Shown: positions 42,236-50,985 of the stretch, one piece after another | Numbering within the stretch: the first letter of the stretch is position 1 | Layout: each line of letters starts with the position of its first letter | Assembly (NCBI GenBank): GCA_964602655.1 | Contig: CAZRSF010000007.1 | Span: 1-64,000 of the forward strand | Source: Moduliflexus sp964602655 | GTDB lineage: Bacteria > Moduliflexota > Moduliflexia > Moduliflexales > Moduliflexaceae | Reading direction: 5' to 3' | Length of the DNA: 64,000 nucleotides | The notes under the pieces: model-generated | Told to the model about the DNA's origin: nothing | The model's database searches: none | The model's input: the letters and a program-made list of their open reading frames with translations, nothing else | Program-made: the position numbers and the translations under genes

Positions 42236-43382
42236 CACGCCTGTCATTCTGATTATTGACGACAATCCGACGAATTTGAACGTGTTGTTCGAGTATCTGG
42301 AAGAATCCGGCTTCGAAGTGTCGGTGGCGCAGAATGGGCGCAGCGCCCTCGAACAAGTTGCGCAGATTCGTCCTGATCTGATTTTGTTAGACATCATGAT
42401 GCCGGACATAGACGGCTTCGAGATTTGCCGGACGCTGAAAAAACGCCCGGACACGAACGCGATTCCGATTATTTTCATGACGGCGCTGACCGATGCGACG
42501 GATAAAATCAAAGGGTTTTTGGCGGGCGGCTCGGATTACATTACCAAACCGCTGCAATATGAAGAGGTGCTGGCTCGCATTACCGCGCATTTGAAGCTGC
42601 ATAGCGCTGAACAGCAAACGCAGGCATTTCAGCGCGCCCTCGATGAACAAACGCGCCTGCTGGCGGAAAAAGATCGGCAGTTAGAAGAATTGAACGCCTG
42701 CAAACAGACATTTTTCGGTTATATTTCCTCCGAACTGCAAAACCCGTTGAATTCGTTATTGGGCTTTACGCGCGTGCTGCTGGAAAATATCGATCATTAC
42801 AGCAAGGAACAGGTCAAAAGCGATATGCTGCGTGTGCAAGCTGCCGCGGAACGGTTGCAATCCCAGCATGAGAATTTGATGATGTGGTCGAAATTGCAGC
42901 GCGGCTCGTTGGAATTTGCGCCCGGCTTGATTAATGTCGAAGAGTTAGTTGTGTATAATCTCATCTTTTTTGCGCCCCTTGCCAAGCAAAAACACATCGT
43001 GTTGCAAAGCGACGTGCAGAGCGTTGTGTTAGCGCACGCCGACTATGAAATGGTCAACGCGATCATCCGCAACCTCCTATCCAATGCGTTGAAATTCACG
43101 GATAACGGCGGCAAGGTCAGCATTTCCGCCATCGAGCATGACGATCTCGTGGAACTCTTTATTGCGGATAGCGGCCTCGGCATGAGTGTGGAACAAGTGC
43201 ATCTCCTGCTGCATCATCACACCGCCTGCCCGGATAGCGACGATGAAAAGAAGCGTGTCGGCTTAGGGCTGATGCTCTGTAAATCGCTGATTGAACGCTG
43301 CGGCGGAACGTTGCGGATTGAGACGCAGCTTAGCAAAGGCACGACGTTCATTTTCACCCTGCCGAAACATCCGGCGTATTGA
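42228..43382 (+). CDS. Receiver domain fused to a histidine-kinase-like module lacking the phospho-His
   Basis: 384 aa. The N-terminal receiver is intact (LIIDDNPTNLN, phosphoacceptor Asp55 in LILLDIMMPDIDG, FMTALTD, Lys in YITKPL). A coiled coil joins it to a HisKA-like helix pair whose H-box is FFGYISSELQNPLNSLLGF: Ser168 stands where SHEL has its His. The ATPase domain keeps its N-box (IIRNLLSNALKFTDNGG), G1 (IADSGLGMS) and G2 (KRVGLGLMLCK). It therefore probably binds ATP but cannot autophosphorylate in the standard way. GGAGG precedes the ATG, which overlaps the end of the hybrid kinase gene. Likely accepts phosphate from that kinase at Asp55 and acts as an allosteric partner (inference). 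Confidence 0.85.
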   Translation: MGDTPVILIIDDNPTNLNVLFEYLEESGFEVSVAQNGRSALEQVAQIRPDLILLDIMMPDIDGFEICRTLKKRPDTNAIPIIFMTALTDATDKIKGFLAGGSDYITKPLQYEEVLARITAHLKLHSAEQQTQAFQRALDEQTRLLAEKDRQLEELNACKQTFFGYISSELQNPLNSLLGFTRVLLENIDHYSKEQVKSDMLRVQAAAERLQSQHENLMMWSKLQRGSLEFAPGLINVEELVVYNLIFFAPLAKQKHIVLQSDVQSVVLAHADYEMVNAIIRNLLSNALKFTDNGGKVSISAIEHDDLVELFIADSGLGMSVEQVHLLLHHHTACPDSDDEKKRVGLGLMLCKSLIERCGGTLRIETQLSKGTTFIFTLPKHPAY

Positions 43383-43398
43383 CCGATATATGCGATGC

Positions 43399-43427
43399 GT
43401 AGGGGCGGGTTCGGAACCCGCCCTTAC
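43399..43427. repeat. Palindromic GGGCGGGTTC hairpin
   Basis: GGGCGGGTTC (43403-43412) and GAACCCGCCC (43414-43423) face each other, with the pairing extended by GTA/TAC at the ends. It lies after the stop of the pseudo-kinase and may work as a terminator, although no T-run follows. Confidence 0.5.
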
Positions 43428-43478
43428 AACCCCCAACCCCCCGCCCTATTCGAATCGCAACATTTTTTCATTCAACAG

Positions 43479-43508
43479 TTGACAGATTTACTCTTGTACT
43501 CCTATGTG
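43479..43508 (+). promoter_or_regulatory. Candidate hemA promoter
   Basis: Consensus TTGACA (43479-43484) with TATGTG 18 bp later (43503-43508), about 85 bp before hemA. The CCCTGCCAGGG hairpin lies between the promoter and the gene. Confidence 0.45.
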
Positions 43509-43529
43509 TAACATGCAACATTATAAACG

Positions 43530-43562
43530 AACCCTGCCAGGGTTCGAAACCCTGGCAGGGTT
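43530..43562. repeat. Palindromic AACCCTGCCAGGGTT hairpin
   Basis: 15-bp perfect arms (43530-43544 and 43548-43562) with loop CGA, in the hemA leader. Same family as 35562 and 38257. Confidence 0.65.
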
Positions 43563-43589
43563 GTTATCAGGCCAGATCGGAGTATGTTC

Positions 43590-44840
43590 ATGGGAATTGC
43601 CGTTTTTGGAATCAGCCATCAGTGCGTCGAATTGCCGTTGTTGGAACAATTGTCGCTGACGCAAGATGAAGTCATGAAGTCTCTCTTTCTCCTGCGTCAT
43701 AAGCCGGAAATCGAGGAAATCGTCATTCTTTCCACCTGCAACCGCACCGAATTTTATTTTGTCACGCCGAACGCGCGCGCTGCCGCTAACCACGCGATCA
43801 TGCAGTTGAAAAATTTGAAAGGGGATTATCCCGAAAGCGTGTTCGAACGATTTTACCTGAAAGAGCAGGTTGAGGCGAAACGGCATCTGCTGCATGTCTC
43901 CTGCGGCCTCGATTCGTTGGTGGTCGGCGAAAACGAAATCGCCGGGCAGATCAAAGAAGCGTATCGCCGCGCCTGTGAAATCGAAACTGCCGGAACGATT
44001 CTGCACAAGCTGTTTCATACGGCGTTCAAAACGTCGAAACGCATCAAAACTGAGACCAATGTCAACAAAGGCTGCTGCTCGATTGGCGCGGCAGCAGTAG
44101 ATATGGCCGACCAATTCTGCGCCGGAATGCGCGGCGCGACTATTTTGCTCATCGGCGCGGGGGAAATCGGCCAGACGACGGCGCGAATTCTCGGCAAACG
44201 CCAATTCGGGCGCGTCATGATTGCAAACCGCACGCTGGAAAAATCGGCGGCGCTCGCCAAAGAAATCGGTGGCATCGCGATCCCGTTTCACAGCATGTAC
44301 GAAATGATCGGCAAAGCGGATGTGATCATCAGTTCCACCAGCGCCCCCGGCTATTTGGTCACGCTCTCAGAAATGAAAGAACTCCTGCCGCAGCAGCCCG
44401 CCAGACCGTTGCTCGTGATTGACATTGCGCTGCCGCGGGACTTCGATCCGGCAATTGCCGAACTCCCCGGCGTGATGGTGAAAAATATTTATGATTTGAA
44501 AGATATTGTGGACGTGAACCTGAAACGGCGGGAACAGGAAGTCGGCAGCGTCGAGCAGATTATCGCCGAAGAAGTGCAGAAATTTACTGACTGGCAGGCG
44601 TCGCTGAAAATCAATGCCGCGCTCGCCTCGATTCGAGGCTATTTCGATGAACTCCGCCGCGAAGAATTGGAAAAATGCCGGTATCAGTTCGACGATAAAT
44701 CCTTCGCGCAGGTGGATAAACTGACGCACACGCTCGCCGGAAAATACATGCACGGCCTGATCGCGCAGATCAAGGCGTTACACGAAGAAAACCGCATTGA
44801 TGCCGCCAATCTCGATGTGATTGAACAATTATTCAGGTAA
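43590..44840 (+). CDS. hemA: Glutamyl-tRNA reductase
   Basis: 416 aa. MGIAVFGISHQCVELPLLEQ, the catalytic Cys motif IVILSTCNRTEFYF, SCGLDSLVVGENEIAGQIKE, the Rossmann region ILLIGAGEIGQTTARIL, and a C-terminal dimerisation helix. The start at 43590 was preferred to 43584 because GGAG is then 7 nt away instead of 1. It reduces glutamyl-tRNA(Glu) to glutamate-1-semialdehyde with NADPH, the first step of C5 tetrapyrrole synthesis. hemL, the next enzyme, follows 98 bp downstream on the same strand beyond an inverted repeat and an assembly gap. Confidence 0.93.
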   Translation: MGIAVFGISHQCVELPLLEQLSLTQDEVMKSLFLLRHKPEIEEIVILSTCNRTEFYFVTPNARAAANHAIMQLKNLKGDYPESVFERFYLKEQVEAKRHLLHVSCGLDSLVVGENEIAGQIKEAYRRACEIETAGTILHKLFHTAFKTSKRIKTETNVNKGCCSIGAAAVDMADQFCAGMRGATILLIGAGEIGQTTARILGKRQFGRVMIANRTLEKSAALAKEIGGIAIPFHSMYEMIGKADVIISSTSAPGYLVTLSEMKELLPQQPARPLLVIDIALPRDFDPAIAELPGVMVKNIYDLKDIVDVNLKRREQEVGSVEQIIAEEVQKFTDWQASLKINAALASIRGYFDELRREELEKCRYQFDDKSFAQVDKLTHTLAGKYMHGLIAQIKALHEENRIDAANLDVIEQLFR

Positions 44841-44923
44841 ACCACAGATTTCACAGATGACACAGATTCATAAAAGAAANNNNNNNNNNCCTTTCAATCT
44901 GTGTCATCTGTGAAATCTGTGGT
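44841..44923. repeat. 28-bp inverted repeat (ACCACAGATTTCACAGATGA family) spanning an assembly gap
   Basis: Left arm 44841-44868 and right arm 44896-44923 are perfect reverse complements; the 10-base N run lies in the loop. The left arm begins right after the hemA stop. A single related arm is at about 58972-59000. The hairpin probably caused the assembly break. Confidence 0.7.
44880..44889. other. Assembly gap (10 N)
   Basis: Ten consecutive N between hemA and hemL, in the loop of the 28-bp inverted repeat. The real gap length is unknown. Confidence 0.95.
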
Positions 44924-44938
44924 TCGATATGACGAATT

Positions 44939-46231
44939 ATGCTAAACACGACAAAAAGTACCGAATTATTTATGCGGGCGCAGCGCGTGATTCCCGGCGG
45001 CGTGAATTCGCCGGTACGCGCCTTTAAAAGCGTGCGCCGCGACCCATTGTTTATCACACGCGCCGAAGGGAGCAAGCTCTACGATGCCGACGGCAACGAA
45101 TATATTGATTTTGTGAATTCCTGGGGGCCGATGCTGCTCGGTCATTCGCATCCCGCCGTCAAAGAGGCGATATTGCAAGCCGTTCAGGATGGCACGAGTT
45201 ACGGCGCGCCGACCGAAAAAGAGATCGTCTTAGCGGAATTGGTCTGCGAGATGGTGCCGTCCATCGAAATGGTGCGGCTCGTCAGCAGCGGCACGGAAGC
45301 GACAATGAGCGCGGCGCGGTTGGCGCGAGCGTTTACGCAGCGCGATAAACTCATCAAAATCGAAGGTTGTTATCACGGACATGGCGACAGCTTTCTGATC
45401 AAAGCCGGTTCAGGCGCGACGACGCTCGGCGAGCCGAACAGCCCCGGCGTTACGCAAGGCGTATCGCAGGATACGCTGATCGCGCCATATAATGACACCG
45501 CCGCGATTCGCGCCCTGTACGCGGCGTATCCGAACCAGATCGCCGCGTTGATCATCGAACCGATCCCCGCCAATATGGGCATGATTCTGCCGCAAGACGG
45601 CTATTTGCAGGAAATCCGCGCCATCACGCAGCAGCATGGCAGTCTATTGATTTTCGATGAAGTGATTTCCGGGTTTCGCGTCGCGCCCGGCGGAGCGCAG
45701 GAATTGTACGGCATCCAGCCCGACTTGACCACGCTCGGCAAGATTATCGGCGGCGGCATGCCGATTGGCGCGTATGGCGGGCGCAAAGAGATCATGCGGA
45801 TGATGTCGCCATCGGGGGCAGTCTATCAGGCCGGAACGCTCTCTGGCAATCCGATTGCGGTCAGCGCCGGGATCGCCACATTGCGCGTCATTAAACAGGA
45901 CAATGTCATCGAACGCCTCAATCAGACCTCGGCGCGATTTGTTCAACAAGTGCAAACGATTCTGAATGCTGCGCCGATTCCGACCTGCGTGAACGCAATC
46001 GGTTCGATGAACACGATCTTTTTTCAGACCGGCCCGGTCAACAATTATCAAGACGCGCTCAGATCGAATACGGAGCAGTACGCCGCCTTTTTCAACGCCA
46101 TGCTTGAACAAGGCATCTATCTCGCGCCATCCCAATTCGAGGCCGCATTCGTCTCGTTCGCGCATACGGACAAAGATTTGGCGCGGACATGCGAGGCGGT
46201 AAAAACAGCGATGTCAATAATTGAGGGATAA
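44939..46231 (+). CDS. hemL: Glutamate-1-semialdehyde 2,1-aminomutase
   Basis: 430 aa, usual length. Class III PLP aminotransferase: RAQRVIPGGVNSPVRAF at the start, LVSSGTEATMSAARLARAFT, KIEGCYHGHGDSFLIKAGSG, LIFDEVISGFRVAPGG (PLP-ring Asp) and TTLGKIIGGGMPIGAYGG with the Schiff-base Lys. Converts glutamate-1-semialdehyde to 5-aminolevulinate. Together with hemA it completes ALA synthesis from glutamyl-tRNA. The ribosome site before 44939 is weak. Confidence 0.93.
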   Translation: MLNTTKSTELFMRAQRVIPGGVNSPVRAFKSVRRDPLFITRAEGSKLYDADGNEYIDFVNSWGPMLLGHSHPAVKEAILQAVQDGTSYGAPTEKEIVLAELVCEMVPSIEMVRLVSSGTEATMSAARLARAFTQRDKLIKIEGCYHGHGDSFLIKAGSGATTLGEPNSPGVTQGVSQDTLIAPYNDTAAIRALYAAYPNQIAALIIEPIPANMGMILPQDGYLQEIRAITQQHGSLLIFDEVISGFRVAPGGAQELYGIQPDLTTLGKIIGGGMPIGAYGGRKEIMRMMSPSGAVYQAGTLSGNPIAVSAGIATLRVIKQDNVIERLNQTSARFVQQVQTILNAAPIPTCVNAIGSMNTIFFQTGPVNNYQDALRSNTEQYAAFFNAMLEQGIYLAPSQFEAAFVSFAHTDKDLARTCEAVKTAMSIIEG

Positions 46232-46256
46232 AATTATGTTAGAGCGTTATTCAGTT

Positions 46257-46304
46257 GCGTTGACAGCTGAGGAGTACGAAAGCGCAAGCTTTCGCTGTCA
46301 ACGC
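46257..46304. repeat. 11-bp inverted repeat after hemL
   Basis: GCGTTGACAGC (46257-46267) and GCTGTCAACGC (46294-46304), with a nested GAAAGC/GCTTTC hairpin in the loop. Possibly a terminator for hemL; no clear T-run. Confidence 0.45.
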
Positions 46305-46354
46305 TGCGCGTTGAGACTCCTGTTGCATGTTCAATGGCGATGAATAATACTGTA

Positions 46355-46442
46355 ATTATACCAATGGTGTTCGAAACAACCATAAATTCGTATGCCGACG
46401 CTCCATTTCGGCAAGAGCGAAACAACAGTTTCTCTCTACGAC
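46355..46442. repeat. Interspersed palindromic repeat (GAAACTGTTGTTTCG family), copy 3 (degenerate)
   Basis: Starts ATTATACCAATGGTGTTCGA and retains GAGCGAAACAACAGTTTCTC, but the opposite arm has changed. It lies 36 bp before the PA14/GT-C gene. Confidence 0.45.
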
Positions 46443-46478
46443 TCCAAATTGATATTACTTTATAATGAATGAAGGAAC

Positions 46479-48809
46479 ATGAAACGAACGACAATTTTGG
46501 TTGGAATCAGTATGCTTTGCCTGTTATTTGCCGGATTGATTGACCAACGGCGCTGGGGATTGGAAGGACGTTTTTACTCGAATACCAGCATGTCCGGAGA
46601 ACCGGCGGTGATTCAGAAGTATGCACCCCCGCATCTTTCCAATGAACAGGGCTCGGAATTGCTTGGAGTCCCGACATTCAGCACCGTTTGGAAAGGGTGG
46701 ATCGCAATTTCACAGCCAGGAACGTACCGGTTTGCGACCAATTCCGATGATGGTTCGAAACTGAGAATTGACGGGCAGATCGTTGTGGATAACGGCGGTA
46801 TGCACGGCATGGCAAAAGTCAGCGGTGACATCGCGCTGGAACAAGGATTTCACGAAATAGAAATCCGTTACGTCCAATATGGCGGTTTCAGCGTGATGCA
46901 AACATTCTGGACGCCGCCGGGGGACACCGAAGAGCCTTTGTCTCAGCGCGTTTTGTTCGCGGCACGTCCCGGCCCCGCCAGTCTCGCCATTCGAACTGGA
47001 TTGCGATATTTGCGTTATCTGGCGACAGCGCTGCTTGTCGCAGCCCTGACGGCAGCCGTCCCACGAGCGGTCAGCCGCTATCGGGCAGAATTGACATCTC
47101 TTGGAATGGCTTTCAGCAAGGCGCTTTGCGTTTCCTCAGAGCCTCTTGTCTCTCCGATCTCCCATTCTGCGCGGATAATGGCTCATGTCAGCGGCGCGAT
47201 TCTGTTGCTTCCATTTTTCATCGCGGCGGGCGTTTTTTTCGCGAACGGTCTCCCCGAAGTCTTCACGGACGGGGATGGCGCGTTGCTTGAAATGTCTGTG
47301 GGGACAGCGATGACATCGGCGCAGTTCCTCGGCCCCTATTCTCGCTTTGGCTTCAATCATCCCGGCCCCTCGTATTTTTACCTCTTAGCCCCATTATATT
47401 GGCTGATGGGGCGAAACGCCCTCAGCCTGAATGTCAGCGTTCTTCTTATCAATGCTTCGGCGCTGCTTGCCATGCTGATAGTCGTCTGGCGCAGCACGAA
47501 CCGCTGGATATACGCCTGGTTCGTCTTTCTGATGGCGTGTTACATGAGACAAATCATTCCGATTCTTTTAAGCATCTGGAATCCGTTTGTCGCCATTTTC
47601 CCGTTTTTGCTCGCCATGCTCTGTTTTGCGATGATTGCATCCGGCCGATTCAGCCTTTTTCCTCTTGCGGTGGTTGCGGCCTCATTTGCCATGCAAACGC
47701 ATCTCGGATTCATTCCGGCGACAATGGCGGCTGCCATCTGTTCCGTCTTCCTCGGCGGGCTGCATGTCTGGCGAGGCACGGCATTGTGTTCGACCGCGCA
47801 CATGCGGCGCTTTCTTGAGATCGGCGCATTGTTCGCGTTATGGCTCTGGGCGCTGCCGATCATCGAGCAATATACGCATTCCCCCGGAAATCTCTCGAAG
47901 ATTATCGCCGTTTTTTCAGAGCAGGATGAGGCGCGGTCATGGAACGATACCTTCAACCTTGCGTCTTCGATTTTTTCCTATTTCAGCCTGACAGCATTCT
48001 CCCCCCTGTCGTCCCCAATCTATCCGGCGATTCCGCCTGACAGCGCGTTTCGGCTGACAGGCGCGATGATAACGGTCGGGCAATTCGGACTGTTAGGCGG
48101 AATGTTTTTCTTCGCAAGGCGGCGCAAACATCCGGCAATCGCCATGCTTGCGCTGTGCGCCGCTGTCTTGAGCGTCGTGATGCTAACCTCGATTCGACGC
48201 ATCATCGGAGAAGCGCACGATTATTTAGTGATCTGGATGACGACTATTGGCGTGATGATCTGGCTGCCGTGTGGCGAGTTCCTCTTTTTCTGGCTCGACA
48301 CGCTGAGGAACGGCAGTCGGCATCGGCAAACCGATGGGCGACGGCTGCTCGAATACGGCCTGACGCTCGGAGTTATCGCGTTGACGCTGCTTAACAGCGA
48401 GCATTTCGCCAAAGAAGCCGACATGCTCGCGCAGAACCGGCACACATGCGTTCCTAATTTCTCAGACGTGGTGGAAAAGGCGCTTATCTTTTTTCGTCAG
48501 CGCCATATTACCGACTGTCGTCTGGCGATTCCGGATCACAAAGCCTGGCCAGCCGCAGCAGGGCTTGCCGTTCAACTTGACAAAGCGGGAATACGCGTTG
48601 AAATCGATCCGCAGTACGCCTTTCAATATCCGCCTAAATTTCGGGGGGAGGCATCTTCCGAATACATCTTATACGTTGTGAGTTCAGGAGAAACCGAAGA
48701 GCAGTTAGAAGCAAAATTCGCTCCGAATCTCGAACGCATCGTCAAAGCGAGCGGCGCAAGAATCTGGATGCGTCGAATCGAATCGTACACGGCGGCCTCG
48801 GACGGTTGA
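46479..48809 (+). CDS. PA14-domain GT-C-like membrane glycosyltransferase
   Basis: 776 aa. One TM helix (5-20), then a PA14 domain (about 25-165: GRFYSNTSMSGEP, YRFATNSDDGSKLRIDGQIV, EIRYVQYGGFSVMQTFWTPP), followed by about 12 TM helices. The first extracytoplasmic loop after the membrane entry has TDGDGALLEMSVGTAM and RFGFNHPGPSYFYLLAPLYW, which fits the acidic first loop and PxxxY pattern of GT-C (ArnT/PMT-like) transferases. The C-terminal 150 residues are soluble. The PA14 module resembles that of the SGNH hydrolase at 8259 and may bind carbohydrate. Likely transfers a lipid-linked sugar to an envelope glycan; substrate unknown. Confidence 0.65.
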   Translation: MKRTTILVGISMLCLLFAGLIDQRRWGLEGRFYSNTSMSGEPAVIQKYAPPHLSNEQGSELLGVPTFSTVWKGWIAISQPGTYRFATNSDDGSKLRIDGQIVVDNGGMHGMAKVSGDIALEQGFHEIEIRYVQYGGFSVMQTFWTPPGDTEEPLSQRVLFAARPGPASLAIRTGLRYLRYLATALLVAALTAAVPRAVSRYRAELTSLGMAFSKALCVSSEPLVSPISHSARIMAHVSGAILLLPFFIAAGVFFANGLPEVFTDGDGALLEMSVGTAMTSAQFLGPYSRFGFNHPGPSYFYLLAPLYWLMGRNALSLNVSVLLINASALLAMLIVVWRSTNRWIYAWFVFLMACYMRQIIPILLSIWNPFVAIFPFLLAMLCFAMIASGRFSLFPLAVVAASFAMQTHLGFIPATMAAAICSVFLGGLHVWRGTALCSTAHMRRFLEIGALFALWLWALPIIEQYTHSPGNLSKIIAVFSEQDEARSWNDTFNLASSIFSYFSLTAFSPLSSPIYPAIPPDSAFRLTGAMITVGQFGLLGGMFFFARRRKHPAIAMLALCAAVLSVVMLTSIRRIIGEAHDYLVIWMTTIGVMIWLPCGEFLFFWLDTLRNGSRHRQTDGRRLLEYGLTLGVIALTLLNSEHFAKEADMLAQNRHTCVPNFSDVVEKALIFFRQRHITDCRLAIPDHKAWPAAAGLAVQLDKAGIRVEIDPQYAFQYPPKFRGEASSEYILYVVSSGETEEQLEAKFAPNLERIVKASGARIWMRRIESYTAASDG

Positions 48810-48819
48810 GGCCACCGGC

Positions 48820-49677
48820 TCATTCACGTTCAAGCAGCGCATACAGCCGCGCCAAATTCTCTTTATCCGACGCGACCGGATCTTCGCCTTTCGGCGTTTC
48901 CAGGATTTTAGAGACATCGGTCAGCCGCGCGTCATTCATTATCCAACGAAAGCCGTCAAGGCCGATATGCCCTTTGCCGATGGCGTCATGGCGATCCACG
49001 CGGCTGCCGAGCGGTTTGACCGAATCGTTCAGATGGATGGCTTTCAAACGATCAAGCCCGATCAGTCGGTCGAACGCCGCCATTGTCTCGTGATAGCCCG
49101 TTTCCGTGCGAATATCATATCCAGCGGCAAACGCATGGCAGGTATCGAAACAGACGCCGAGCCGCTCCGGCGCTTGTACCTGCTCGAAAATCATAGCGAT
49201 CTGCTCGAATTGATAGCCAAGATTCGTTCCCTGACCGGCAGTCGTTTCCACGAGAATCTGCGTCCGAAAACCGTCGGTTTGCCGGTGAATGTCATCGAAT
49301 GATTCCGCCACGCGCCGCAAGCCGGCCTCTTCGCCTGAACCGACGTGCGAACCGGGGTGCATCACCAAATATGGAATGCCTAATTGCTCGCAGCGCTGCA
49401 CTTCGATCAGCATGGCGTCGCGGGATTTCGCGAGCAATTCATCGTCAGGCGTTCCCAGGTTGATCAGATACGAATCATGCGCCACGACACATACGATTCC
49501 CGATGCGTTCCAGGCGCGTTTGAACAGTTCGATGTCGTTCTCCTGCAATGGTTTTGTCTTCCACTGACTCGCGTTTTTCGTAAAAATCTGCATGGCGGTA
49601 CAGCCGATTTCCTGAGCAATCGGAAACGCTTTATGCAGCCCGCCGCTGATTGAAACGTGCGCTCCTATGAGTAACAN
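48820..49677 (-). CDS. nfo: Endonuclease IV (AP endonuclease)
   Basis: 285 aa, the same length as E. coli Nfo. Starts (M)LLIGAHVSISGGLHKAF and carries the Zn-ligand blocks: LVMHPGSHVG, ILVETTAGQGTNLG, GVCFDTCHAFAAGYDIRT, AIHLNDSVKPLGSRVDRHDA, HIGLDGF. Cleaves 5' to abasic sites in base-excision repair. The first base of the start codon (49677) falls in the assembly gap, so NTG is inferred to be ATG; an apparent frame running through the gap is an artefact. It converges on the PA14/GT-C gene 10 bp away. Confidence 0.9.
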   Translation of the reverse strand, partial: XLLIGAHVSISGGLHKAFPIAQEIGCTAMQIFTKNASQWKTKPLQENDIELFKRAWNASGIVCVVAHDSYLINLGTPDDELLAKSRDAMLIEVQRCEQLGIPYLVMHPGSHVGSGEEAGLRRVAESFDDIHRQTDGFRTQILVETTAGQGTNLGYQFEQIAMIFEQVQAPERLGVCFDTCHAFAAGYDIRTETGYHETMAAFDRLIGLDRLKAIHLNDSVKPLGSRVDRHDAIGKGHIGLDGFRWIMNDARLTDVSKILETPKGEDPVASDKENLARLYALLERE

Positions 49678-49686
49678 NNNNNNNNN
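49677..49686. other. Assembly gap (10 N)
   Basis: Ten N exactly at the 5' end of nfo; the ribosome site and first start-codon base are lost. Confidence 0.95.
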
Positions 49687-49735
49687 TCCTTTCGAATATG
49701 GGCAACCTGGTATCGGGGCAAACAAGAGCGTGTGA

Positions 49736-50821
49736 TTACTCTCGTTCAAACGCGGTCAATGCCGCGACCGCAGCCGCGTCCAATCGCCGCAAAAGTTCCA
49801 TCAAAAGCCGCAAGGTATTTTCGTAATCGTCCAAATGCAGCAAACTGACATGACTGTGAATGTAGCGCACGGGCGGCGCGATCACGATAGTCGGCACGCC
49901 GCTGGCATGACGATGAATTTCGCGGGCGTCCGTGCCGCCGTTGATGCGTACTGCCGTTTGATAGGGGATTTTCAGGTCGTTGGCGGTCTCGATCACGAAT
50001 TTCACCAATCGGCGATTGGGAATCATGGTCGGATCGAAGAGTCGAATCTGCGTCCCATTCCCAAGCACGCCCTGCTGTTCGTCTTTTGCAAAACCGGGCG
50101 TATCGTCTGCCGGAGATGCTTCCAGCACGATGGCCACATCCGGATTGACGAGATCAACGGCGGTTTCCGCGCCACGCGAGCCGACTTCTTCCTGCGTCGT
50201 GCCGACGGCATATACGTCGTTCGGCAGCGTGTCGCCCGCAAGCCGCGTCAATGCCTCAACAAACAACGCCACGCCTGCGCGGTCATCGAACGCTTTGCCG
50301 CTGACGAAGCGGGGATTTTTCATCTCCATGAATTCGGTCTGCGGCACAATCGGGTCGCCGGGCGCGATGCCGAACGCCTCCATCGCTTCGATTTTATCTT
50401 TCGCGCCGACATCAATGAACATGTTGCGAATATCCTGAACTTTCGCGCGTTCTTCCGGCGCAAGATGATGAACGGACTTTGCGCCGATGGTGCCCGGCAC
50501 GTCGCCGGTTGCGGTTTTGATGACGACGCGCTGCGCTAATAACGTGTGTTCCCACCAGCCGCCGAGCGCATGGAATTTCACGAAGCCGTCCGGCGTGACG
50601 AGTCGAACGAGAAAGCCGACTTCATCGGTATGCGCGGCGACGAGAACGCGGGGCGTTTCCGAACTGCCGATACGGCGGCAGATGATGCTGCCGGATTTAT
50701 CATACGAGATGTCGGCGATTTCGGCGAGATGCTGGCGGATCAGCCGTCGAACATCGCCTTCGCTGCCGGGAACTCCGGCGACAAGGCTGAATTGCGCGAG
50801 CAAGTCTTTTGATGATGGCAT
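49736..50821 (-). CDS. M42-family metallo-aminopeptidase, copy 1
   Basis: 361 aa. Dinuclear-metal residues are visible: His/Asp in VAAHTDEVGFL, Asp in GKAFDDRAGVALFVEA, the Glu pair in GTTQEEVGSRGAE, an acidic residue in IVLEASPADD and His in PVRYIHSHVSLL. TET-type self-compartmentalising aminopeptidases have this layout. Cytoplasmic peptide turnover is expected. A second, diverged copy is at 53937. Confidence 0.87.
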   Translation of the reverse strand: MPSSKDLLAQFSLVAGVPGSEGDVRRLIRQHLAEIADISYDKSGSIICRRIGSSETPRVLVAAHTDEVGFLVRLVTPDGFVKFHALGGWWEHTLLAQRVVIKTATGDVPGTIGAKSVHHLAPEERAKVQDIRNMFIDVGAKDKIEAMEAFGIAPGDPIVPQTEFMEMKNPRFVSGKAFDDRAGVALFVEALTRLAGDTLPNDVYAVGTTQEEVGSRGAETAVDLVNPDVAIVLEASPADDTPGFAKDEQQGVLGNGTQIRLFDPTMIPNRRLVKFVIETANDLKIPYQTAVRINGGTDAREIHRHASGVPTIVIAPPVRYIHSHVSLLHLDDYENTLRLLMELLRRLDAAAVAALTAFERE

Positions 50822-50839
50822 AAAATTATTCGAGCGATT

Positions 50840-50921
50840 CCCCTCATGGGAGGGGCAAGGGGTGGGTTGACGAACACAATATTCCTGCGCTGAAACCCAC
50901 CCCCACCCCTCCCAAGAGGGG
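50840..50921. repeat. GC-rich inverted repeat (GGGGTGGGTT family)
   Basis: CCCCTC...GGGGTGGGTT (50840-50868) faces AACCCACCCCCACCCCTCCC...GGGG (50894-50921). It lies between the superoxide reductase stop and the M42 gene start. Typical interspersed hairpin; no T-run. Confidence 0.5.
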
Positions 50922-50985
50922 AAAAATAAGAAAAACGGCGCATCGTTGCCGACGCGCCGTGAAAAAATGTGATGCGGGCTGCAAA

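Noticed and set aside
49677..49749. N-terminal extension of nfo through the N run
   Set aside because: The N run has arbitrary length, so the frame across it is meaningless; the protein starts naturally at LLIGAHVSISGG with NTG at the gap edge.
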